From Mesorhizobium australicum WSM2073 (lineage in GTDB: Bacteria; Pseudomonadota; Alphaproteobacteria; Rhizobiales; Rhizobiaceae): DNA of 64,000 nt. Location of the stretch: assembly GCF_000230995.2 (NCBI RefSeq), contig NC_019973.1, positions 3,672,001 to 3,736,000 of the forward strand, written 5' to 3'. A program made the translations under genes and the position numbers. Position 1 is the stretch's first letter; every line of letters starts with the position of its first letter. Under the pieces are notes generated by a model. The model searched no databases, was not told the origin of the DNA, and worked only from the letters and a program-made list of their open reading frames with translations. This document shows positions 9,184 through 19,408 of this stretch, piece by piece.

Positions 9184-10533
9184 ATGGCGGAACGCTTCCA
9201 GAGCTTTGGCCTTGCCACGCCGCCAGCGGCAAGGGCGATGCTCGCCGATGACGCCATTGCGCTGCTGAAGGGCGGCCAGGCCAGGCAAGCGTCGCTGCTT
9301 GCCTATGGCAACGGCCGATCCTACGGCGATTCCTGCCAGAACCAGCTCGGCACCGTCATCGACATGCGGCCCCTGAACCGCATTCGCGGCTTCAACGCCG
9401 AGAGCGGTCTGCTCGAAGCGGATGCCGGGGTGCTGCTCGCGGATGTCATTGCACATGCCGCGCCTCACGGCTTCTTCCCGGCGGTGGTGCCCGGCACACA
9501 ATTCGTCACGCTCGGCGGCGCCATTGCCAACGATGTCCATGGCAAGAACCATCACCGGCGCGGTACGTTCGGTTGCCATGTGGAAAGTTTCACGCTCCTT
9601 CGGTCGGATGGACACAGCTATCGCTGCTCTGCGACCGACAATCCGCGCCTGTTTCGGGCGACCATCGGTGGCATGGGGCTCACCGGCCTGATCCTGTCGG
9701 CTTCGATCCGGCTGATGCGGATTCCGTCGCTCGATATCGTGGAAGAGACGACGCGGTTTCGCGACCTCCGCGAATATTTCGACCTTGCCGAAGCGGCGGA
9801 CCAGGCCAATGAATATGCCGTCGCCTGGATCGACCAGCTCGCCGGTGGCCGCAACAGCGGACGGGGGCTGCTGTTTACCGGCAACCACGCCGAGCACGGT
9901 TCGCACGCGGCCGCGCCTGCGAGCGCGAAATTCTCCGTTCCGCTCCAGCCGCCTTTCAACGTGCTCAGCCGGCCGTTCCTGACTGCTTTCAACGCCGCCT
10001 ACAGGTGGAAAAAGGGGCAGGCCAAGGCGCCGCGCAAGGTCGAATACCAGGGCTTCTTCTTCCCGCTCGACGGTGTGCGCGACTGGAACAGGCTCTATGG
10101 ACCGAAGGGGCTGTTCCAGCATCAGAGCGTGGTCCCGGAAGAGGCCGCGCGCACAATCGTGCCGGCACTGCTCACGGCGGCCAGGCAGGCAGGGCAGGGG
10201 TCGTTCCTCACCGTCTTGAAGCGCTTCGGTTCGATCCGCTCGCCGGCGCTGCTGTCGTTCCCTCGTACGGGTTACACGCTGACGCTGGACTTCCCCAACA
10301 GGGGAGCGGCGACGCTTGCCCTGCTCGGCGAACTCGACCGCATGACGATCGCGGCCGGGGGGGCGGTCAATCCTTACAAGGATGCGCGCATGAGTGCTGC
10401 AACCTTCGTCGCTTCGTTTCCGGAGTGGCCGAGGCTGGAGGCGCTGCGCGATCCCGCCTTCATGTCCGACTTCTGGGCGCGCACGGCCGGGATTGTCGAC
10501 CCGCGGCGGCGCGATGCAGAGGCAGCCGAATAG
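9184..10533 (+). CDS. DprE1-like FAD-dependent polyprenyl-phosphoribose 2'-oxidase
   Basis: 449 aa, vanillyl-alcohol-oxidase-type FAD enzyme. Motifs match decaprenylphosphoryl-ribose oxidase: YGNGRSYGDS (41-50), VVPGTQFVTLGGAIANDVHG followed by KNHH near residues 100-122, and a C-terminal NPYKDARMS that carries the lysine corresponding to DprE1 Lys418. The position of the DprE1 active-site cysteine (Cys387 in M. tuberculosis, context WNICVDFP) reads YTLTLDFP here, so the cysteine is threonine. Predicted reaction: oxidation of the 2'-hydroxyl of polyprenyl-phospho-ribose to a keto intermediate at the membrane face. Starts 2 nt after the UbiA fusion. Confidence 0.85.
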   Translation: MAERFQSFGLATPPAARAMLADDAIALLKGGQARQASLLAYGNGRSYGDSCQNQLGTVIDMRPLNRIRGFNAESGLLEADAGVLLADVIAHAAPHGFFPAVVPGTQFVTLGGAIANDVHGKNHHRRGTFGCHVESFTLLRSDGHSYRCSATDNPRLFRATIGGMGLTGLILSASIRLMRIPSLDIVEETTRFRDLREYFDLAEAADQANEYAVAWIDQLAGGRNSGRGLLFTGNHAEHGSHAAAPASAKFSVPLQPPFNVLSRPFLTAFNAAYRWKKGQAKAPRKVEYQGFFFPLDGVRDWNRLYGPKGLFQHQSVVPEEAARTIVPALLTAARQAGQGSFLTVLKRFGSIRSPALLSFPRTGYTLTLDFPNRGAATLALLGELDRMTIAAGGAVNPYKDARMSAATFVASFPEWPRLEALRDPAFMSDFWARTAGIVDPRRRDAEAAE

Positions 10534-10656
10534 GTAAACTTTGAATGAATCGTGGTTTACGAACGTTTAACATCCAGATTTACCCAAAAATGTCTTGTGG
10601 GTTCACGAAATCTTTTCAGATTTGTATTACCTAATATCAAAGGGTTGCGGGGCTAC

Positions 10657-11091
10657 ATGAAATATATCGTCTTCATCTTGTTTACGGTCATGACAAATGC
10701 TGCTGCGCAGCTGATGCTTAAGCAAGGCATGATGTCGCTCGGACCGATTTCATTCGAGGGCACCAATCCGCTGATCAAGCTGTTGCAGATCGTCTTCAGC
10801 CCCTGGGTCTTCCTTGGCCTGTGCACCTTCGTCATTTCGATGGCCTCGCACCTTTACGTGCTTTCCAAGGTCGAGCTTTCCTTCGCCTATCCGTTTCTGA
10901 GCCTGGCTTATGTCGCGGTCGCGATCTTCGCCTATTTCGTCTTCCGAGAAGACCTGAATGGCTGGCGCATCGCCGGCATTGCCTGCATCTGCGTCGGTAC
11001 GGTGCTGATCGCGCAAAGTGGGCGAGGGCATGAAGACCAGAGCGCTTCCATCACGCCCGACAAGATACAAGCAAACGAGATCGTTCGATGA
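10657..11091 (+). CDS. Small four-helix EamA/SMR-type transporter
   Basis: 144 aa with four predicted transmembrane helices and a hydrophilic tail. The start at MKYIVFILFTVMTNAAAQ is chosen because a GGGTTGCGGGG Shine-Dalgarno-like run precedes it; the longer open frame back to 10552 is AT-rich and not protein-like. Similar small DMT proteins (ArnE/ArnF, mycobacterial Rv3789) sit in lipid-linked sugar clusters and are thought to move or help move undecaprenyl-phospho-sugars across the membrane. That role is inferred here from position. The last 4 nt overlap the start of the epimerase gene. Confidence 0.8.
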   Translation: MKYIVFILFTVMTNAAAQLMLKQGMMSLGPISFEGTNPLIKLLQIVFSPWVFLGLCTFVISMASHLYVLSKVELSFAYPFLSLAYVAVAIFAYFVFREDLNGWRIAGIACICVGTVLIAQSGRGHEDQSASITPDKIQANEIVR

Positions 11092-12095
11092 GACATGTGA
11101 TTTTCGGGGGTGACGGCTTTGTTGGCCGTCACCTGGCGCCGAAGCTTGTGGCCGACGGTGAAGAGGTTGTCGTCGCCGACATCGTCAGGAGCGACCTTGC
11201 GCATTACCGCACCGTCCGCTTCATCAAGTGCGACGTTACCGACCAAGGCTCGGTTGCCGCGGTCGGGCTGAAGGCCGACGACATGGTCTACAATTTGTCG
11301 GCCAAGATGCTGTCACCGATCCAGGTGCGGGCGAAGCGGCACGACTTCTTCTTTCCGGTCAATTTCCACGGCACCGAGCACATCCTGCAGGCCATGGACA
11401 AGGCTGGTGTCCGCAGGCTCGTCCACTATACGACCGACATGATCTATGGTCACACCGTCACCCAGCCGATGACCGAGGAGCACCCGGTCGCGCCGCTCGG
11501 CGAATATGGCTGGTCGAAGCAGAAGACCGAGGAACTGGCCGGCGAATGGCGCAAGCGCGGCATGTCGATTTCGCTGTTTCGCCCGCGCCTGATCATCGGC
11601 CCCGGTCGGCTCGGCATCCTCGAAAAGCTGTTCAAGCTGATCGACTGGAACTTTCCCGTGCCGATGATCGGTTCGGGCCGCAACCCTTATCAGTTCATCT
11701 CGGTGTTCGACTGCGCGGAGGCGGCGCGCGCCGCGTGGAAGGCCGGTGTGCCCAACGAGGCCTATAATCTCGGGTCGCTCAATCCGCCGCCGGTGAAGAA
11801 ATTGCTTGGCGACCTGATCCGGCATGCCGGCTCGAAGTCGATCCTGCTGCCTACCCCGGGCTGGGCGGTCAAGCGGACGCTCGACCTGCTCGACCTCTTC
11901 AACCTGCCGATCATGGATCCGGAGCAATATCTGATCGCCGACGAGGACTGTGTGCTCGACGTGTCCAAGGCCGAGCGGCAGCTCGGCTGGGTGCCGCAAT
12001 ACCGCGACGAGGACATGCTGATCGCCGCCTACAGCGAATACCGCGCCAAGAAGGCCGGGCCCGCCGTCGCCACCAAACATGTCCCCGCCGAATAG
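11088..12095 (+). CDS. NAD-dependent epimerase/dehydratase (extended SDR)
   Basis: 335 aa. N-terminal nucleotide-binding motif GGDGFVGRH (7-15), a serine/threonine segment TTDMIYG and the catalytic YGWSK (Y-x3-K) around residue 142, as in nucleotide-sugar epimerases. In the mycobacterial pathway the keto product of DprE1 is reduced by DprE2, a shorter classical SDR. This is an extended SDR and may take that reduction or modify a sugar nucleotide precursor; the sequence alone does not decide. Overlaps the transporter gene by 4 nt. Confidence 0.85.
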   Translation: MRHVIFGGDGFVGRHLAPKLVADGEEVVVADIVRSDLAHYRTVRFIKCDVTDQGSVAAVGLKADDMVYNLSAKMLSPIQVRAKRHDFFFPVNFHGTEHILQAMDKAGVRRLVHYTTDMIYGHTVTQPMTEEHPVAPLGEYGWSKQKTEELAGEWRKRGMSISLFRPRLIIGPGRLGILEKLFKLIDWNFPVPMIGSGRNPYQFISVFDCAEAARAAWKAGVPNEAYNLGSLNPPPVKKLLGDLIRHAGSKSILLPTPGWAVKRTLDLLDLFNLPIMDPEQYLIADEDCVLDVSKAERQLGWVPQYRDEDMLIAAYSEYRAKKAGPAVATKHVPAE

Positions 12096-12155
12096 GGGCG
12101 CGCCGAACAGTTTATTGCGCTCGACGCCAGCCGCGGGCGCGAACAGGAGATTGAA

Positions 12156-13628
<1,473 letters not shown>

Positions 13629-13650
13629 AACGAACGTTCGCCGAGAAGAC

Positions 13651-14880
13651 ATGCTGACCAAGTCGCCCGCTCCGCAAAGTCCACTCGACCGGCTCGCCGA
13701 GGCCGGTCTGGCGTGGGGCGAGGGGACCTACGCGTGGCTGGCGGCTCCGATCGGTGCGGCTGCCTTCGCCCTCTATATGCTTTTGACGGCGTTCACGGCC
13801 TGGGTGATGCCCGACGCCAACTGGGACATGCTGCCCTATCTCGCCATGTCGGAGGAGAGCACCTACCCCGATGCGCAGGCACTGCATGACTATGCCTACA
13901 GCACCGTCAAATCGAGTGTCTCGGCGGCCGACTACAAGGCGCTGACCGACGATGGCGGCGGCTTCCGCAGCCACATGGCGCAGAACGCCGCCGATTTCCA
14001 TTCGTTGCTCGGCATGTACCGGATCAAGTTCCTCTATGCCGAAATCCTGTCGACGCTGAGTTCCGTCATGTCGCCAGTCGAAGCGATGCGGCTGGTGCAG
14101 GTGTTTTCGGTCCTGCTGTTCGGCGCGATCACGCTGCTCTGGCTGCGCGCGGAAAAGGCACTGGCGTTGGCACCGGTGGTCGGCGCGGTGCTGATCATGG
14201 CCGATTTCGGCGACGCCGCGCGCGCTTCGACACCGGACCTGCTTACCTCGGCGCTGTTGCTAGGCGGTCTCTTCGCTTATGTCCGAGGCCGCGAGGTGGC
14301 GACGGCGATCCTGCTCTTCCTCGCCTTCATGGTGCGGCCGGACAACATAGTTTTCCTTGCCGTTTTCGCTGTGCTGCTGGTCCTGTACCGGCAGAAGGCC
14401 TGGGGCGTGCTGGTCGGTTTTGCTGCTTCGCTCGCCGCGTATTTCGCCATTTCGCACTGGGCCCATCATCCCGGCTGGTGGCCGCATCTGTGGTTTTCCA
14501 GCATCGGGCAGCACTACAATATGGACGGGTTCGAGCCGGCTTTTTCCGTCATCGCCTATCTCCGGGCGTTTGCCGCCTCGCTGCTGCGCGCCATCAACCT
14601 GAACAGCTGGGTCGGGGTCTCGGTTCTGGCGCTGGCCGGGTGGTTTGCGGCCGACCGCGCCGGCTTCAGGCTCGGCCGCCGCGCGGGCATTCTGTTTGCT
14701 GCGCTGGTGCTCGGTGCGCTGGCCAAATTCAGCGTCTTCCCGATCCACGACACGCGCATCTATTTCCCGCATCTGATCCCGCCATTCCTGCTGCTGGCAC
14801 CGCCCTTCATGGCGTTGTGGGCGGCGGTCACCGGCCAGCACCGCGCCGCCCTGCACGTCATACCAGGAGACAAATCATGA
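13651..14880 (+). CDS. Polytopic membrane protein, possible GT-C glycosyltransferase
   Basis: 409 aa with about ten predicted transmembrane helices. The first extracytoplasmic loop after helix 1 has acidic residues in PDANWDMLPYL and a long soluble segment of about 80 residues before helix 2, which is the layout of GT-C enzymes that use polyprenyl-phosphate sugars as donors. No firm family assignment from sequence alone. The C-terminus overlaps the FkbM gene by 4 nt, so it is co-translated with a glycan methyltransferase, which supports a transferase role. Confidence 0.7.
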   Translation: MLTKSPAPQSPLDRLAEAGLAWGEGTYAWLAAPIGAAAFALYMLLTAFTAWVMPDANWDMLPYLAMSEESTYPDAQALHDYAYSTVKSSVSAADYKALTDDGGGFRSHMAQNAADFHSLLGMYRIKFLYAEILSTLSSVMSPVEAMRLVQVFSVLLFGAITLLWLRAEKALALAPVVGAVLIMADFGDAARASTPDLLTSALLLGGLFAYVRGREVATAILLFLAFMVRPDNIVFLAVFAVLLVLYRQKAWGVLVGFAASLAAYFAISHWAHHPGWWPHLWFSSIGQHYNMDGFEPAFSVIAYLRAFAASLLRAINLNSWVGVSVLALAGWFAADRAGFRLGRRAGILFAALVLGALAKFSVFPIHDTRIYFPHLIPPFLLLAPPFMALWAAVTGQHRAALHVIPGDKS

Positions 14881-15635
14881 GTTCAGTTTCCAACCTGGCG
14901 CGCATTGCCCTGTCGCTCGGCCTTCCCGCCGGCCTGCTCGATCGCGGGCCGTCGCTGCGCGGCACCAAGTTCCTCGCCAAGGCGGCGCTGAAGGCACGCT
15001 TCAGTGATAGCGGCCGGCCATTCCAGATGGTCAATGTCGGCGCCTGCGATGGCGCGCTGTTCGATGACGTGACGCCTTGGCTGCACCGCATTCCAAAGGC
15101 CCGCGCCATGCTGGTCGAGCCGATCCCGTACAACCAGAAACGGCTGCGCGCCAATTACCCTGACACGGACCGCTTCGTCATAGAACCCGTCGCGGTGACG
15201 AGAACTAAAGGCACGATCACGGTCCACACCTTTGACGCTGCCGCACTCGAAGCCGGCACGCTGCCGATCGAGTTCATCGGCTGCTCGTCGGTGACCGACA
15301 CCAACCTGATGTCGGGCAAGAATGCCTGGGGCGAGGCCGACGCCAATTTCAACAAGTTCGCACCGCATCTGAAAGACATCGAGGTGCCGTCGGAGACCTT
15401 GCAGACATTGCTCGACCGCAACGGCATCACCCATATCGACGCCTTCCTCGTCGATTGTGAAGGCGCCGACTGGATCGTGTTCGAGCAGCTCGACCTCAAG
15501 CGCTATCGTCCCGGCATGATCAAGGTCGAGGTTGGTGCGCTGCCCGCGCCGGAGATCGGACAGGTCGTGGTCAAGCTGAAGACGGCGGGCTATCAGGTCG
15601 GCTTCCAGGCCGAGGACGTCTGGGCTTTCGCCTGA
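14877..15635 (+). CDS. FkbM-family methyltransferase
   Basis: 252 aa from an ATG that overlaps the preceding stop (ATGA). SAM-binding region VNVGACDGALFDDVTP (about residues 44-59), then a typical FkbM core ending IDAFLVDCEGADWIVFEQ. FkbM proteins O-methylate sugars or polyketides; in rhizobia they often decorate surface polysaccharides. Last gene of the lipid-linked sugar cluster. Confidence 0.85.
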   Translation: MSSVSNLARIALSLGLPAGLLDRGPSLRGTKFLAKAALKARFSDSGRPFQMVNVGACDGALFDDVTPWLHRIPKARAMLVEPIPYNQKRLRANYPDTDRFVIEPVAVTRTKGTITVHTFDAAALEAGTLPIEFIGCSSVTDTNLMSGKNAWGEADANFNKFAPHLKDIEVPSETLQTLLDRNGITHIDAFLVDCEGADWIVFEQLDLKRYRPGMIKVEVGALPAPEIGQVVVKLKTAGYQVGFQAEDVWAFA

Positions 15636-15666
15636 CGGGTAGATGTTTTTCCTGATTTGGGGAGGG

Positions 15667-15695
15667 GTCGCGCGGCATCCGAGGCGTGTCGCAAA
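15667..15695 (+). promoter_or_regulatory. Tandem GTCGC half-sites, predicted GlxA/AraC-type activator site
   Basis: GTCGC at 15667 and GTCGCAAA at 15688 are direct repeats exactly 21 bp apart, two helical turns, about 93 bp upstream of the dimethylglycine-dehydrogenase-like gene. GlxA-family AraC regulators such as Pseudomonas ArgR use TGTCGC half-sites of 21 bp. The same spacing recurs at 36419-36447. The assignment to the regulator at 22002-23015 is inference. Confidence 0.5.
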
Positions 15696-15787
15696 CAGGC
15701 GGTAGCGCCGTCCCCGTCGCCTGCATATTGTGCGCCGATCAGACGGGCGCCGACGCCGCCCGCAACAGCATTCTGGAGTCGCGGGCA

Positions 15788-18349
15788 ATGGCAGAGTTTC
15801 CGAAAAAGGCGAAGGTCGTCATCATTGGCCTCGGCGGCATTGTCGGCGCATCGATCGCCCATCATCTGATCGAGCGCGGCTGGGACGACATTGTCGGCAT
15901 CGACAAGTCGGGCATCCCGACCGATATCGGCTCGACCGCGCACGCTTCCGACTTTTGCTACACCACCAGCCACGATTTCCTGTCGTGCTGGACGACGCTC
16001 TATTCCATCGATTTCTACGAGAAGATGGGCCATTACGCGCGCGTCGGCGGCCTCGAGGTCGCCCGTATCGGCGACAACGGACGCATGGACGAGATCAAAC
16101 GCAAGATCGCCTCGGCCAAGGCGTTCGGCACACGCGCCCGTTTGATCGATCCCGCCGAGATCAAGGAAAAATTCCCGCTCATCGAACAGGATCTGGTGCA
16201 GGGCGGCCTATGGGATCCGGATGCCGGCCTCGTTATTCCGCGCTCGCAGACCGTTGCCGGCAAGCTGGTCGACCAGGCGGAAGCGTCAGGCAAGCTCAAA
16301 TCCTTCGCCAACACGCCGGCGAAGTCGCTCGTCGTCAAGGACGGCCGCATCAGTGCCGTGGTGACCGACCGCGGCACGATCGAGGCCGACTATGTCATCG
16401 TCTGCGCCGGCATCTGGGGCCGGCTGATCGCCGAGATGGTCGGCGAGGACCTGCCGGTCATGCCGATCGACCATCCGCTGACCTTCTTCGGCCCTTATAC
16501 CGAGTTCGCCGGCACCGGCAAGGAGATCGGTTGGCCTCTGCTGCGCGACCAGGGCAACTCGGCTTATATGCGCGACACCGGCGACCCCAAGACCGCCGAG
16601 GGCGGCCAGATCGAATGGGGTTACTACGAAGAGACCAATCCGCGCCTCTGCCATCCGCGCGACCTGCTGGAGAAGGACCAGGCACGACTGTCGCCGTCGC
16701 AGCGCGATCTCGACATGGAGCAGATCCTGGCGCCGCTCGAGCGCGCCATGGAACTGACGCCGATCCTGGGCGAGCTCGGCTATAACGAAAGCCATTCCTT
16801 CAACGGCCTGCTGCAGGTGACGGCCGATGGCGGCCCGTCCATGGGCGAGAGCCAGAAGGTGAGGGGCCTGTGGTACGCCGTCGCCATCTGGGTCAAGGAC
16901 GGCCCCGGCATGGGCAAGCTGATCGCCGACTGGATGACGGATGGCCGCACCGCGATCGACCACCACGCCATCGACTATGCGCGCTTCTATCCGCACCAGA
17001 CCAAGGAACAATTCATCTGGGATCGCTGCACCGAGACGGCGATGAAGGTCTACAATCCGGCGGTGCATCCGCGCGAACCCTTCTCCAAGGCCCGCAACAT
17101 CAGGCGCTCGCCGTTCTGGGAGCGTGAAAAGGAACTCGGCGGTTATTTCATGGAGCTGGGCGGCTGGGAGCGTGCGCACGGCTATGCCGCCAACGAGCAT
17201 CTGCTTGAGAAGTATGGAAACCGCGTGCCGGTGCGCGAGAACGAATGGGACAACCGCCATTTCTGGCGCGTCTCGAACGCCGAGCATCTGGCGATGAGCG
17301 AGGATTGCGGCATCGTCAACCTCTCGCATTTCTCGATGTATGACATCGAAGGACCCGACCATGTCGCGCTGCTGGAATGGCTGTGCGCGGCCAAGATCGG
17401 CGGCGACAACAACATCGGCAAGGGCATCTACACCCACTTCCTCGATGAGCAAGGCATGGTGCGCGCCGACTTCACGGTGATCCGCATGGCCGACCGCTGC
17501 CGGCTGATCGATGGCGCCGACGCTGGGCCGCGCGACTACCAATACATGCGCCGCACGGCCCAGGACAAAGGGTTCGACGTCACCATCACCGACGTGACCG
17601 AGAAGTACGTCACCATCGGCATCTGGGGGCCGAATGCCCGCACGACGTTGCAAAAGGTGGTCGAGAACCCGGATGGGCTTTCGTCGGAGAATTTTCCGTT
17701 CGCGGCGATCAAGCCGGTCCGGATCGGCGGCAAGGACGTTACGGCGTTCCGTATTTCCTATGTCGGCGAGCAGGGCTGGGAACTGCATATGCGCTACGAG
17801 GATGGTCTCGCCGTCTGGGACGCGCTGCGCTCGACCGGTGTCATGCCATTCGGCGTCGAGACCTACGCCAATACGCGCCGCATGGAGAAGAGCCTGCGGC
17901 TGCAGAACGCCGACCTCTTGACCGAGTATAATCTGCTGGAAGCCGATCTCGCCCGCCCGAAGGTCAAGGAGAACGATTTCTGCGGCAAGGCCAAGCACTT
18001 GGAGTATCGTGAGCGCGCGCACCAGCCGGCGATGCTATGCACGCTGGTGATGACCGAGAACAAGGATTCCAGAGGTGTCGCCCGTTATCCGGTCGGCATC
18101 ATGCCGGTGATGGACCCCGAGAGCGGGGAAACACTGGTCGACGAACTCGGCCGCCGCTCCTTCACGACATCGGTCGCCTATGGCCCGACGATCGGCAAGA
18201 ACATCGCGCTCGCCTATCTGCCCTGGGCCTATGCCCAGGAAGGCCGCAAGCTCAAGGTCGAGTATTTCGGCGAGACCTATCCGGTCGAGGTCGCCAGCGT
18301 CGGCTACAAGCCGCTTTACGACGCGGAGAATCTCAAGCCGCGGAGCTGA
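15788..18349 (+). CDS. Dimethylglycine/sarcosine dehydrogenase-like flavoprotein with GcvT domain
   Basis: 853 aa. FAD Rossmann motif VVIIGLGGIVGASIAHHL at about residues 10-27; IGSTAHAS near residue 48 aligns with the STWHAAG motif whose histidine binds FAD covalently in dimethylglycine dehydrogenase. A DAO domain fills about 10-380, a FAO_M linker follows, and a tetrahydrofolate-binding aminomethyltransferase domain occupies about 440-850 (YVGEQGWELH). Predicted role: oxidative N-demethylation of a methylated glycine with transfer of the formaldehyde unit to tetrahydrofolate. The ATG at 15788 is chosen over an upstream frame because homologous sequence begins at MAEFPKK. A predicted GlxA-type site lies upstream. 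Substrate not proven. Confidence 0.85.
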   Translation: MAEFPKKAKVVIIGLGGIVGASIAHHLIERGWDDIVGIDKSGIPTDIGSTAHASDFCYTTSHDFLSCWTTLYSIDFYEKMGHYARVGGLEVARIGDNGRMDEIKRKIASAKAFGTRARLIDPAEIKEKFPLIEQDLVQGGLWDPDAGLVIPRSQTVAGKLVDQAEASGKLKSFANTPAKSLVVKDGRISAVVTDRGTIEADYVIVCAGIWGRLIAEMVGEDLPVMPIDHPLTFFGPYTEFAGTGKEIGWPLLRDQGNSAYMRDTGDPKTAEGGQIEWGYYEETNPRLCHPRDLLEKDQARLSPSQRDLDMEQILAPLERAMELTPILGELGYNESHSFNGLLQVTADGGPSMGESQKVRGLWYAVAIWVKDGPGMGKLIADWMTDGRTAIDHHAIDYARFYPHQTKEQFIWDRCTETAMKVYNPAVHPREPFSKARNIRRSPFWEREKELGGYFMELGGWERAHGYAANEHLLEKYGNRVPVRENEWDNRHFWRVSNAEHLAMSEDCGIVNLSHFSMYDIEGPDHVALLEWLCAAKIGGDNNIGKGIYTHFLDEQGMVRADFTVIRMADRCRLIDGADAGPRDYQYMRRTAQDKGFDVTITDVTEKYVTIGIWGPNARTTLQKVVENPDGLSSENFPFAAIKPVRIGGKDVTAFRISYVGEQGWELHMRYEDGLAVWDALRSTGVMPFGVETYANTRRMEKSLRLQNADLLTEYNLLEADLARPKVKENDFCGKAKHLEYRERAHQPAMLCTLVMTENKDSRGVARYPVGIMPVMDPESGETLVDELGRRSFTTSVAYGPTIGKNIALAYLPWAYAQEGRKLKVEYFGETYPVEVASVGYKPLYDAENLKPRS

Positions 18350-18383
18350 GCCTTCGCCAAGAATCTCGCGCGTGTTTTGGATG

Positions 18384-18414
18384 AGCCCGGCCCAGGTCGG
18401 GCTTTTCTCTTTTT
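18384..18414 (+). terminator. Rho-independent terminator after the DMGDH-like gene
   Basis: AGCCCGGCC and GGTCGGGCT form a stem with a short loop, followed by TTTCTCTTTTT. It lies 35 nt after the stop and before the DUF1194 gene. Confidence 0.8.
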
Positions 18415-18444
18415 CAGCTGTCGATTCTGGCTTACCCTCGCGGC

Positions 18445-19293
18445 ATGTCTGGTTTTGGCACTGCAAGACATCTGCTTTCGAGCGTCGTCGCGCTGGCGCT
18501 GACGCTCTGGCCGACGACAATGTCTCGCGCAGACGAGCCGGTCGATGTCGAACTGGTGCTGGCGGTGGACGTGTCGCTGTCGATGTCGGCCGACGAGCTC
18601 GAGATCCAGCGTCATGGCTACGCGGCGGCGCTGACGCACGACAATGTGCTGCAGGCGATTACCGATGGCGCCTATGGCAAGATCGCCGTCACCTACGTCG
18701 AATGGGCCGGCACCAACTGGCAAAGCGTCATCGTGCCGTGGACAGCGATCGCGACCCGGGCCGATGCGGAGCGGGTGGTGGCGCAATTGTCGGCTCAGCC
18801 GCCCAACAGCGCGCGGCGCACCTCGATCTCCGGCGCGCTGGAGTTCGGCAGCGACCTTTTCGCCGAAAGCGGCTACCAGGGAACCAAGCGCGTCATCGAC
18901 ATTTCGGGCGACGGGCCAAACAACCAGGGCGCGCCGGTCAATCTCGCCCGCGACGGGGTGGTCAGGCAAGGCATAGTCATCAACGGCCTGCCGCTGATGA
19001 CCCGAGGCGGCTTTTCCGGCGTCTATGACGTCAACGATCTCGATCGCTACTACAGCGACTGCGTCATCGGCGGTCCCGGCGCCTTCATGATTCCGGTTAA
19101 CGACTGGACGCAATTTCCCGAAGCCATCCGCCGCAAGCTGGTGCTGGAGCTTGCCGGCCCGGCGTCACTGCAATGGGCGGCGGAGGAGGCGGATCACCCG
19201 CCAGTGGTGCTGGCGCAGGACAAGCCCATCGCCGACTGCCAGGTCGGCGAGAAAATGTGGCGCAACCGCAACTGGATGCCCGACGCCAGATAG
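18445..19293 (+). CDS. DUF1194 protein, exported VWA-like domain
   Basis: 282 aa. N-terminal signal peptide about 1-29 ending SRADE, then VELVLAVDVSLSMSADELE, the MIDAS-type D-x-S-x-S metal site of von Willebrand A domains, and DISGDGPNNQG further on. DUF1194 proteins are periplasmic alphaproteobacterial proteins of unknown role. Two late cysteines (YYSDCVIGG and ADCQVGE) could form a disulfide. It stands between two transcription units with its own terminator upstream. Confidence 0.85.
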   Translation: MSGFGTARHLLSSVVALALTLWPTTMSRADEPVDVELVLAVDVSLSMSADELEIQRHGYAAALTHDNVLQAITDGAYGKIAVTYVEWAGTNWQSVIVPWTAIATRADAERVVAQLSAQPPNSARRTSISGALEFGSDLFAESGYQGTKRVIDISGDGPNNQGAPVNLARDGVVRQGIVINGLPLMTRGGFSGVYDVNDLDRYYSDCVIGGPGAFMIPVNDWTQFPEAIRRKLVLELAGPASLQWAAEEADHPPVVLAQDKPIADCQVGEKMWRNRNWMPDAR

Positions 19294-19408
19294 CGCAATT
19301 CCAAAACCGGATTGCCGGCTGCTTTGCGCGCAAACACGGTCCTGTTGATTGACAAGCCCATCGGCCTCTGTGAACAATTTCCCGCAGAAAAACAAAAGGG
19401 GAACCGAT

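Noticed and set aside
19323..19334. TTTGCGCGCAAA palindrome upstream of the ABC importer as a GlxA-type site
   Set aside because: It lacks the GTCGC core of the other sites, so I did not count it in the regulon.
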